From an uncultured Verrucomicrobiales bacterium (GTDB lineage Bacteria; Verrucomicrobiota; Verrucomicrobiia; Verrucomicrobiales; Akkermansiaceae): a stretch of 46,547 bases of DNA. The stretch is from contig CAKZMG010000211.1 in assembly GCA_937128235.1 (NCBI GenBank), positions 1 to 46,547 on the forward strand, read 5' to 3'. The notes under the pieces are model-generated. The model did no database searches, was not told the DNA's origin, and saw only the letters and a list, made by a program, of their open reading frames with translations. This document shows positions 34,309 to 41,506 of the stretch, piece after piece. Within the stretch, counting starts at the first letter, position 1. Every line of letters starts with the position of its first letter. The position numbers were made by a program, and so were the translations under genes.

Positions 34309-35355
34309 ATGACTTTTTATTTGGGTAATCATCAGGCGGATTTCGCGCTGAATTTCCTCTCTCTCTTTTTAGAGGGAGCTCCTTATATTTTGTTAGGGAC
34401 GCTGATTAGTGGGTTCATCGATGTCTATATGCCGTCATCGCTGATGGATCGGCTGCTGCCGAAGAATAAGTTTCTGGCTATTTTAAGCTGCGGATTGATG
34501 GGGTTAATTTTGCCTGTGTGTGAATGTGCGGTGGTGCCGGTGATCAGGAGGTTGGTGGCGAAGGGGCTGCCGATTAGTTGTGCGTTTACGTATATGCTGG
34601 CTGCTCCGATTGTGAATCCGGTGACGATTTGGAGCACGTGGCATGCGTTCAGTGATCAGGATCAATGGTGGGTGGTGCTTTCTAGGATAGGAATGGGCTA
34701 TGGTGTGGCAGTTTTGGTAGGTGTTATTTTATTAGTGATTCCGGCAGAGAAAGTCTTGCGGGATTCTTTGTTGAAGACGTTGCGCTCTGCTAGAGATAAA
34801 AAGGACATAGGTGATCATGCTAAAGAACATCATCACCATGATCACGGTGGTGGTTGCTGCGGGCATGGACATGACCACGATCATAGTCATTCGCATGATG
34901 ACGGAGGAAGTAAGGTGGTGATGGCGATCAGGTCTGGGGTGCAGGATTGTGTGGATGTGGCTGTTTATTTTTCTATCGGTGTGTGCCTGACAGCGATGTT
35001 TAATATCTGGTATGTGCTGAATCAGGAGATGATGACTGAGCATCTGGATAGTATCTGGTTAGAGACAGGTGGGATGATGGTGTTGGCGTTTGTGTTGAGT
35101 GTCTGTAGTACTTCTGATGCGTTTATGGCGGCAACTTTACGCGGAGTGGGGATAGGTTCTAAGATGGCATTTATGGTGCTGGGACCGATGCTGGATGTGA
35201 AGCTGCTGTTCTTGTATCAGACGGTGATGAGGAAGAAGTTTTTATTTTATTTTGCGATTGGGCTATTTGTTTTAATCGGATTACTTTCTGTCGCTTGGCA
35301 GGAGTTTGAGCCGTTGAGGGAGATGATGCAGAGTCTAGAGGGAGGTAAAGAGTGA
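34309..35355 (+). CDS. Permease of the YraQ/ArsP_1 (DUF318) family with His-rich loop
   Basis: 348 residues from the ATG at 34309; a GTG at 34276 would add 11. About eight membrane segments. The first half has ILPVCECAVVPVIRRLVAKGLP with the Cys-Glu-Cys motif typical of PF03773, and the second half has the matching SVCSTSDAFMAATL with Ser/Asp. Between the halves, at about 172-202, is a loop of some 15 histidines and a Cys-Cys pair, likely a metal buffer. Family members pair with a TIGR03943/DUF1980 protein and have been linked to export of arsenic or unknown metal or metalloid compounds. It overlaps the next gene by 4 bases, so the pair is co-translated. Confidence 0.85.
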   Translation: MTFYLGNHQADFALNFLSLFLEGAPYILLGTLISGFIDVYMPSSLMDRLLPKNKFLAILSCGLMGLILPVCECAVVPVIRRLVAKGLPISCAFTYMLAAPIVNPVTIWSTWHAFSDQDQWWVVLSRIGMGYGVAVLVGVILLVIPAEKVLRDSLLKTLRSARDKKDIGDHAKEHHHHDHGGGCCGHGHDHDHSHSHDDGGSKVVMAIRSGVQDCVDVAVYFSIGVCLTAMFNIWYVLNQEMMTEHLDSIWLETGGMMVLAFVLSVCSTSDAFMAATLRGVGIGSKMAFMVLGPMLDVKLLFLYQTVMRKKFLFYFAIGLFVLIGLLSVAWQEFEPLREMMQSLEGGKE

Positions 35356-36176
35356 AGGTGATAGAGCGTAGGGTGATGAGCGTGATCGTGGTGCTGATAG
35401 GGGCATTGCTTTTGTATTTTTATCAGCATGAAAAACTGTCTGGTTACCTTAAGGAGAAATTCCACATCTATGTGCTAATAGGAGGTCTAGCTGCACTGGT
35501 GATGGCGGTGTTTAGCTTTCTAACAGCTGGGATGGAGAGTGACTGTGGTCATGACCATGGCGATGGCAATGATGAAGAAGGGTGTGATGATCATGAGCAT
35601 GGAGGTGACATGAATCCATTTGTGGCGCTGATGATTGTGGCGTTGCCGATGTTTTTCTCGCTGAGCTGGACTACTCATGGGATCAGTGAGGCTAGGCAGG
35701 ATGCGCTGAGTGAGAAGGATGTGAGCTCGGCGGATTTTAGTTTTACGGATTTGCCTCCATTTACTCTAGAGACATTAGAGAAATCTACATCGAAGGCACC
35801 GGACGGGGCGTTTATGTTAAATATATTTGAGCTGTTCTTCACTGCTGGCGATACGGTGCAGGAGAAGGTGGTGAATGGGCTCTATGTGGAGACTGAGGCT
35901 AAGCTGCGGAATGAGCCTAATAGAAATCCAGATGGTAAGCGGATGCGTTTGTTCAGATTGATGATGACGTGTTGTGCCGCGGATGCACAGGCGGTTCCCA
36001 TGACGATAGAATTTGAAGGTGAGACTCCTGATATAGGTCACAATAGCTGGGTCAGGGTTGCTGGCATAATGAGCTATGAGCGGCAAGATGGTGTGGTGTA
36101 TCCACTATTGAAGGTGAAGCGCATCGAAGAAATTCCTGTGCCTGATGGTGAGTGGAGTGAGGGGCTGATGAAGTAG
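35352..36176 (+). CDS. TIGR03943 / DUF1980 permease partner protein
   Basis: 274 residues starting with GTG inside the stop of the permease gene (GTGA overlap). Two or three membrane segments at the N-terminus are separated by an acidic histidine-rich loop (DCGHDHGDGNDEEGC), then comes an extracytoplasmic domain with the conserved MTCCAADAQ signature at about 203-211 and a GEWVR-like beta segment. This is the same architecture as B. subtilis YcgQ, whose gene is next to the permease YcgR. Probably an accessory or regulatory subunit of the transporter; the His/Cys clusters suggest a metal ligand. Confidence 0.85.
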   Translation: MKVIERRVMSVIVVLIGALLLYFYQHEKLSGYLKEKFHIYVLIGGLAALVMAVFSFLTAGMESDCGHDHGDGNDEEGCDDHEHGGDMNPFVALMIVALPMFFSLSWTTHGISEARQDALSEKDVSSADFSFTDLPPFTLETLEKSTSKAPDGAFMLNIFELFFTAGDTVQEKVVNGLYVETEAKLRNEPNRNPDGKRMRLFRLMMTCCAADAQAVPMTIEFEGETPDIGHNSWVRVAGIMSYERQDGVVYPLLKVKRIEEIPVPDGEWSEGLMK

Positions 36177-36235
36177 TGATCAATATTTTGTTATTTTATC
36201 ATTGAGCTAGTCAGTGCGTGGGTTATGGCAAGTGC

Positions 36236-37525
36236 ATGAACTATAAATCTTGGCATGATCGATTAACTCATGTTTTGCATGGTAAATCAGCGACCTATGA
36301 TTCACTTGGAATGTGGGAGCAGTTATTTGTATCAGGCATCCTTTTTCTCTGTTTGGTGGTAGTGGCAGTAGCGGTGTATTATTTATTCCGTAGAATTCTG
36401 CTGGGAATATTCACTAAGCTGGTAAAACTAACAAAGAACCGCTGGGATGATGCTCTCTTGTCCAGTAGGGTGTTTAAGTGGGTGGCGATGCTCGTGCCGG
36501 CAGCGATGTTCTGGCATCTATCACCTGAGATTTTCGAGCAAACTAGTAAGGTGAGTGCTGTAGGAACTGTGGTTCGGGTGGTGAGTGAAGTAGTGATGGT
36601 GTTGTTGGGGTTGTTTACAGTTAATTCTATTTTAAATGTCATTGAGAGGATTTATCAGAACTATGAGGTTTCTAGGGAATTACCCATTAAGAGTTTTTTC
36701 CAGGTAATAAAGATAGTGCTGACGATGATGGGGGTTATTTTCATCATCGCTACTATTATTGGTAAATCGCCGTTATTGCTGTTCTCTGGGCTGGGAGCAA
36801 TGACCGCGATCATGATGTTGGTGTTCAAGGATTCTATTCTCGGGTTTGTGGCTGGGATTCAGCTATCAGCCAATAGACTGGTAGCTCGTGGTGACTGGAT
36901 TGAGATGCCAAAGTTTGGAGCTGATGGTGAGGTGCTAGAGGTAGCTCTGACTACTGTGAAGGTGAGAAACTGGGATAAAACGATCACGACAATCCCGACG
37001 TATTCTCTGATAGCAGATAGTTTTAAAAACTGGAGGGGGATGAGCCAGAGTGGAGTGAGACGCATCAAACGATCATTATTTCTGGATATGGGGACGGTGA
37101 AATTTCTAGACGAAGGAATGCTTGAAAAAATGAGGAGGGTCTCGTTGTTAGAAGATTATCTTAAACAGAAAGAAGTGGATGTGGAGAAGTGGAATGCTGA
37201 GAGAAAAGTGAGTAAAGATGATCTCATTAATGCTCGCGCATTGACTAATATAGGAACCTTTAGAGCGTATGTGAATGAATACCTCAAAAGTAACCCGAAG
37301 ATTTCTAAGGCAGATACGGTGCTGGTGAGACTACTGCAACCTAGCGAGTATGGATTGCCGCTGGAGGTCTATGTGTTTACTAATAATAACAACTGGATTG
37401 AGTATGAGAGTATCCAGTCTGATATATTCGATCATTTGTTAGCTGTCTTGGATGAGTTCGGCTTACGCGTGTTTCAGAGTCCATCTGGTGCTGATGTGGT
37501 GAAATTGAAAGGTAGTATAGAATAA
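36236..37525 (+). CDS. Mechanosensitive channel, MscS family (YbdG-like)
   Basis: 429 residues from the ATG at 36236; an in-frame GTG at 36218 would add six. There are about five membrane segments in the first 220 residues; the pore helix region is GLGAMTAIMMLVFKDSILGF, followed by the beta domain with RGDWIEMPKFGADGEV and TTVKVRNWDKTITTIPTY. A segment after the beta domain (about 280-340) is longer than in MscS and fits the YbdG/MscM subgroup. The channel opens on membrane tension to release solutes in osmotic downshift. It ends one base before the birA start codon. Confidence 0.9.
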   Translation: MNYKSWHDRLTHVLHGKSATYDSLGMWEQLFVSGILFLCLVVVAVAVYYLFRRILLGIFTKLVKLTKNRWDDALLSSRVFKWVAMLVPAAMFWHLSPEIFEQTSKVSAVGTVVRVVSEVVMVLLGLFTVNSILNVIERIYQNYEVSRELPIKSFFQVIKIVLTMMGVIFIIATIIGKSPLLLFSGLGAMTAIMMLVFKDSILGFVAGIQLSANRLVARGDWIEMPKFGADGEVLEVALTTVKVRNWDKTITTIPTYSLIADSFKNWRGMSQSGVRRIKRSLFLDMGTVKFLDEGMLEKMRRVSLLEDYLKQKEVDVEKWNAERKVSKDDLINARALTNIGTFRAYVNEYLKSNPKISKADTVLVRLLQPSEYGLPLEVYVFTNNNNWIEYESIQSDIFDHLLAVLDEFGLRVFQSPSGADVVKLKGSIE

Positions 37526-37526
37526 A

Positions 37527-38303
37527 GTGGTGAAATTTGATCAAGCTGCCTTTGAGGGAACTACTCCGCAGTGTGCTGGGAAAGTAGTCTATCAGAGGCA
37601 GGTAGAATCTACGAATGATGTGGCGAAAAAAGCGGTGAATGCTGGGCTGGCTTCATCGGGAAGTATCTATTTAGCTGAATTTCAAAGTGCCGGCAGGGGG
37701 CGAGGCGGAAATCGGTGGGTGTGTCGAGAGGGAGAGGGATTATTGTTTTCTCTGGTGGTAGAACCAGATGTAGATGTTCTATTTTGGAATAGAATGTCGC
37801 TGGCTGTTGGCTTGGCTCTTGTAAATACGATCAAGGACTTTGGGTTAAACGTTACGATGAAGTGGCCTAATGATATTTATCTGGGTGATAAAAAGCTGGG
37901 AGGGATACTCATAGAAAAAGTGAATGATTTTTTGATTGTTGGGGTGGGGCTGAATGTGAATGTTCAGAGTTTTCCTGATGAAATAGCAGAGACCGCCACA
38001 TCAATATCAACAAGAATCGGGGAGGTGGTGGATAGAGAGGAATTGCTCTCGAAAATAGTTCACCGTATCTATCAGTGTGGGAGCATGATAGGGGAGAGTT
38101 TTGGAAGTCTTATTGAACAAGTAATGGAGAGTTTTTATCTGTCAAATCAGATGGTTAGAATGACTGTAGATGGGAAAGAGATACTAGGAGAGGTGTTAGG
38201 CTTGGACGAAAATGGCTACTTAATGCTTAAAGAGACGGGAAATGACGGAAAACTGATGAAAATTCACCAAGCTAGTGAAATAAAAAAACTAAGCTTAAGT
38301 TAA
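37527..38303 (+). CDS. birA: Biotin-[acetyl-CoA-carboxylase] ligase
   Basis: 258 residues, the short monofunctional form without an N-terminal repressor HTH. Catalytic landmarks are VESTNDVAK, the biotinyl-AMP loop SAGRGRGGNRWV, MKWPNDIYLGDKKLGGILIE with the conserved Lys-Trp-Pro-Asn and Gly-Gly-Ile-Leu, VGVGLNVN, and a C-terminal SH3-like barrel. It joins biotin to the carboxyl carrier protein. A GTG start at 37527 directly follows the MscS stop, so the two are co-transcribed. Biotin synthesis gene bioA is 6 kb away. Lacking the HTH, it cannot be the biotin repressor. Confidence 0.95.
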   Translation: MVKFDQAAFEGTTPQCAGKVVYQRQVESTNDVAKKAVNAGLASSGSIYLAEFQSAGRGRGGNRWVCREGEGLLFSLVVEPDVDVLFWNRMSLAVGLALVNTIKDFGLNVTMKWPNDIYLGDKKLGGILIEKVNDFLIVGVGLNVNVQSFPDEIAETATSISTRIGEVVDREELLSKIVHRIYQCGSMIGESFGSLIEQVMESFYLSNQMVRMTVDGKEILGEVLGLDENGYLMLKETGNDGKLMKIHQASEIKKLSLS

Positions 38304-38398
38304 GTATATGACTTCTTTTTGTTGTTCTATATAGTGTTTATTTCTAGTTAATTACATTGATTGTTGTGGTCGTGATTAGGGATTATTGTATATACTTA

Positions 38399-38412
38399 TA
38401 CCATGCATGGTA
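38399..38412. promoter_or_regulatory. 14-bp palindrome in the porin upstream region
   Basis: TACCATGCATGGTA is a perfect palindrome 110 bases before the porin ATG, followed by an A-run. It may be an operator. The rest of 38304-38522 is AT-rich with no promoter I can place confidently. Confidence 0.4.
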
Positions 38413-38522
38413 AAAAAACACTTGATGGGACTTCTTTTCATAGGCAATATCCCACCAACATAACAAATTAGTCATACTTAGATTAAGGTGACTACTTTTG
38501 TTTACTACCAGACAAAATAACC

Positions 38523-39683
38523 ATGGAAAATAAAGTAGTTAAAACAATGATAGGCGCAGTGGCACTCTCAGGAGTAGCTCTCGCAGGGCCAGTTGCAGGA
38601 CCAATGCCACCAGCACCAGCAGGTGGGGGTATCTGTGACACACTAGAATCACTCGGTGGAAGTATCTATCAAGGTGGATTCATCAACTCAGTTAAGCTAA
38701 GCGGACGTTTACATGTAAATGCAGCATACACAGAAGGTGATGTTAACGGTTCAGACTTCGATGATACATATCTCGAACTTCGTCGTTTCAGAGTAGGAAC
38801 AGCTATTCAGTTCTTAAATGATTTCACACTCGTAGCGGCTGCTGATTTCAACAAGAACAGCGCTGTTGATGATGTACGTTTCGGATACAAGCAAATGGAT
38901 GAGTTATACCTCAACTATTCACTTGGTAATTCAATCGGACTTGAGAACGTAAACATCGCCTATGGACGTATGAAGCATAAGTTCTCTGCAGAGGGAACAA
39001 CTTCTTCTAACAGCCTCAAGACAGTTGAGCGTTCTGTACTAGCTAATCATTTCTACGGTGGTGTCCGCGCGACAGGTGTTAAAGTTTCAGCTAAGTCTGG
39101 ACCATTTGACGGAGCTCTTGGATTCTTCTCAACTGAGCAGGATAGTAAGGAAATTAGTGGATGGGGACACGGAACAGCGATCTACGGTAGCTTAGCCTAT
39201 GCTTGCCCATGTGGAGGAACACTCACTCTACAGGGTCTATCAAATGATGTTGATGCAGGAGACGATGACCGTTTTGGTTATGACTGGGCAGCTTCACTTG
39301 CTTACACGAATAAGTTTGGTAACTGGGATCTACTCGTTAACGCAATTTATGGAGAAGAGACAAATGGAGATAACACATCAGGTATCATCATCATGCCTTC
39401 TACATTCATCGTAGCGGACACAGTTGAGTTTGTTGCTCGTTACGAGTATGCAACTTCAGATGGAAACAACATCAGCCTCAGCCGCTACGCAGCTGACGCT
39501 TCAGGTGCAGGTGCTAGATTTGACGAGCGTCACGCTCTTTATGCAGGTCTGAATTACTACGTATGTGGTGATAACGCGAAAGTGCAGATCGGTGCTGAAT
39601 ATGAGACTGCAGAAGGTTCTTCAAAGGGAGCTGCAGACGCTGATGCAACCACACTCTGGCTCGGATTCCGCTCAAGCTTCTAG
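38523..39683 (+). CDS. Outer-membrane porin, OprP/OprO-like
   Basis: 386 residues with a signal peptide ending near VALAGPVAG. The mature chain is beta-rich with alternating hydrophobic residues; SVKLSGRLHVNAAYTEGD, ELRRFRVGTAIQF and LVAAADFN are like the first strands of phosphate-type porins, and the chain ends with Phe (SSF), the signal for the BAM machine. Cysteines occur in small pairs (ICDTL, YACPCGG, YYVCGDNAK). OprP-like porins are trimers for phosphate or pyrophosphate, but specificity cannot be told. The region is codon-rich in highly expressed codons and has its own terminator; I see no match to the Pho boxes in its upstream region. Confidence 0.8.
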   Translation: MENKVVKTMIGAVALSGVALAGPVAGPMPPAPAGGGICDTLESLGGSIYQGGFINSVKLSGRLHVNAAYTEGDVNGSDFDDTYLELRRFRVGTAIQFLNDFTLVAAADFNKNSAVDDVRFGYKQMDELYLNYSLGNSIGLENVNIAYGRMKHKFSAEGTTSSNSLKTVERSVLANHFYGGVRATGVKVSAKSGPFDGALGFFSTEQDSKEISGWGHGTAIYGSLAYACPCGGTLTLQGLSNDVDAGDDDRFGYDWAASLAYTNKFGNWDLLVNAIYGEETNGDNTSGIIIMPSTFIVADTVEFVARYEYATSDGNNISLSRYAADASGAGARFDERHALYAGLNYYVCGDNAKVQIGAEYETAEGSSKGAADADATTLWLGFRSSF

Positions 39684-39731
39684 TCTTTGGACTAGTTAAC
39701 TTGATCGATTCGATCTTAAAGATATAAATAC

Positions 39732-39765
39732 AAAGCGCGGCTTCTAACGAAGCCGTGCTTTTTGT
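39732..39765 (+). terminator. Rho-independent terminator of the porin gene
   Basis: A 13-bp stem (AAAGCGCGGCTTC / GAAGCCGTGCTTT, one G-T wobble) with a TAAC loop ends in a T-run, 49 bases after the porin stop and just before the convergent gene. Confidence 0.88.
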
Positions 39766-39767
39766 TG

Positions 39768-40631
39768 TTAAGCTTTAGCCTTGATAGTGTGCAGTGCTAT
39801 TTCAGGGAGGCATGAGAACCTGACGCGAATACCTGTAGTTCCTAGTCCTTTGGATACAAAGATGGAGCTATTATCTTTAGTGTACTCGCCGTAGATATAT
39901 TTTTTTCCGAACTTCACTTTTTTTGGAGCATAACCGATGATTGGTACCCTGCACTGTCCTCCATGAGTATGTCCAGAGAGCTGGAGATGGTGGTCACGGT
40001 GCTGAAGCATGGTGTCAAAGTAGTCTGGTTCATGCACCATGGTGATCAGTGGGGCATCGCTAGGGATTCCTTTAAGTGTTGCCTTAGGATCTGGATTTCC
40101 TAGCCAAATATAATCGGTAGCGCCCACATAAATTTGTTCATTATTAATGGTGAGCGCGGTGTTCTCATTGACGAGAAATTGAATTCCACTTTTCTCAAAT
40201 CTAGTTTTATAAAATGAGCTGTCTCCATCAGTGCACCATCCATCATGGTTGCCCATGCAAGCTAGGATTCCGTGTTTGGATTTCAATTTGGAGAAATGCT
40301 CTAGCATTGGATCAATGCCACTAGTGTCGTGATCTACATAGTCACCAGTTAGCATGATGAGATCTGGATTGATCTGATTCACTTTCTCGACAACGGTCGA
40401 GAGGAGATCTTCATCTTTATCAGGCTTGTAGTGAAGATCAGTGAGTTGAACTATTTTTATCCCTTCTAATCCAGCTGGGAGATAGGGGACTGTGAGGCTA
40501 TTGTTAGAAATATGCGAGATGTTAGGCTCAATGAAAAAGGCATCACCTACCGCAAGCCCCATTCCACCTAAGATAAACTTCCTGCGTGTGAGAAGCTTCT
40601 TCTTTGGCTTTGATAGTTTATCATCATTCAT
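39768..40631 (-). CDS. Metallophosphoesterase, YkuE/YaeI-like, with twin-arginine start
   Basis: 287 residues. KLLTRRKFILGGMG at the N-terminus is a twin-arginine motif ahead of a hydrophobic segment. The calcineurin-type metal ligands follow: TDLHYK, GDYVD, GNHDG, MVHEPDYF and SGHTHGGQ. Relatives include YaeI and LpxG-like enzymes that cleave UDP-2,3-diacylglucosamine, and YkuE; activity on lipid A precursors or other phosphoesters is possible. Its start overlaps the UDG-like gene by 4 bases, so the two are read together. Confidence 0.88.
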   Translation of the reverse strand: MNDDKLSKPKKKLLTRRKFILGGMGLAVGDAFFIEPNISHISNNSLTVPYLPAGLEGIKIVQLTDLHYKPDKDEDLLSTVVEKVNQINPDLIMLTGDYVDHDTSGIDPMLEHFSKLKSKHGILACMGNHDGWCTDGDSSFYKTRFEKSGIQFLVNENTALTINNEQIYVGATDYIWLGNPDPKATLKGIPSDAPLITMVHEPDYFDTMLQHRDHHLQLSGHTHGGQCRVPIIGYAPKKVKFGKKYIYGEYTKDNSSIFVSKGLGTTGIRVRFSCLPEIALHTIKAKA

Positions 40632-41455
40632 GGTTTAGGCAGGAAGAATTGTTGCTGCTTTTCACTGATAGGAATTTCAAGTTTCTCCATCAGAGCGAGC
40701 ATGTCTTCCCACAGTTTGCGTTTGTCTGAGTGAGCTTCATTCTGGAGAAGGAAGCTAGGAGGATAGGTAACTCTCACTGGTATCTGAGTAGAAGAAATGG
40801 TATGAAATTTTCCGCGAAGCTGATCAGTAGTTTCTGAACTGCCAGTTAAATGATGAGCCACTACTGAGCCGAGTGCGACGATGACTTTTGGTTGTACGAT
40901 TTTGATCTCGGCATCGATAAATGCTGAAAAGGTATCGATCTCCTCATCGCTAGGTTTACGGTTCGCTGTGGTCTGGTTTGGCATGGACGGGCGGTATTTA
41001 ACCAAGTGTGAAATATAAACGTCACTTCTACTTAGATTCATCGCCTTGAGGATGCCGTCTAGTTTTTCACCAGCTGGTCCAGCGAAAGGATGTCCCTTTG
41101 TTTCTTCAAAGTAGCCTGGAGCATCACTGATAAACATGATGTCTGCTTCTGGATTGCCACCAGAGAACACTAGTTTGTCACGCAATGTGCCAAGGCTCTT
41201 GGCGGGATTAAAATTTTGAGCTTGAGCCGCTAAAGAGCTAATTTTTTCTTGGGGAGTAGTTCCAGTAGCGATAACTTGCTCGGGCGTTTCAGCTTCAGTC
41301 AGAGCAGAGCTAGGGGTAAGTTTTTTATAGCCTTTTGCTACTAGATAAAATTCCCGCATCACCTTACGTGCAGTTTCATCTAAATGAACATGAGTCTCAC
41401 CTTTTCGCTGAAGTTGCTGGAGGTAATCTATGAAAGGTTGCACTTGAGATGACAT
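40628..41455 (-). CDS. Uracil-DNA glycosylase superfamily protein lacking Fe-S cysteines
   Basis: 275 residues. The C-terminal 190 residues fit the family 4/5 UDG fold: VFSGGNPEADIMFISDAPG with GHPFAGPAGEKLD, then HLVKYRPS and NRKPSDEEID, PKVIVALGSVVAHHL, and VTYPPSFLL before the end. The four cysteines that hold the iron-sulfur cluster in family 4 are all absent (there is no cysteine in the protein), and the HPS histidine is replaced by Pro (YPPS). The usual GEAPG is SDAPG. So the enzyme may work on another base or be inactive. The N-terminal 80 residues are unique. It precedes the metallophosphoesterase and lies in a two-gene operon. Confidence 0.75.
   Translation of the reverse strand: MSSQVQPFIDYLQQLQRKGETHVHLDETARKVMREFYLVAKGYKKLTPSSALTEAETPEQVIATGTTPQEKISSLAAQAQNFNPAKSLGTLRDKLVFSGGNPEADIMFISDAPGYFEETKGHPFAGPAGEKLDGILKAMNLSRSDVYISHLVKYRPSMPNQTTANRKPSDEEIDTFSAFIDAEIKIVQPKVIVALGSVVAHHLTGSSETTDQLRGKFHTISSTQIPVRVTYPPSFLLQNEAHSDKRKLWEDMLALMEKLEIPISEKQQQFFLPKP
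41315..41324 (+). repeat. Dispersed word GGTAAGTTTT, copy 11 (in UDG-like gene)
   Basis: Exact 10-mer in GCTAGGGGTAAGTTTTTT; antisense, the gene reads K-L-T-P in its unique N-terminal part. Confidence 0.75.
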
Positions 41456-41506
41456 AGGTAAAGACTCACCGAGGAAGAGGTGATAGTCAAGCGCATCAGC
41501 ATATTT

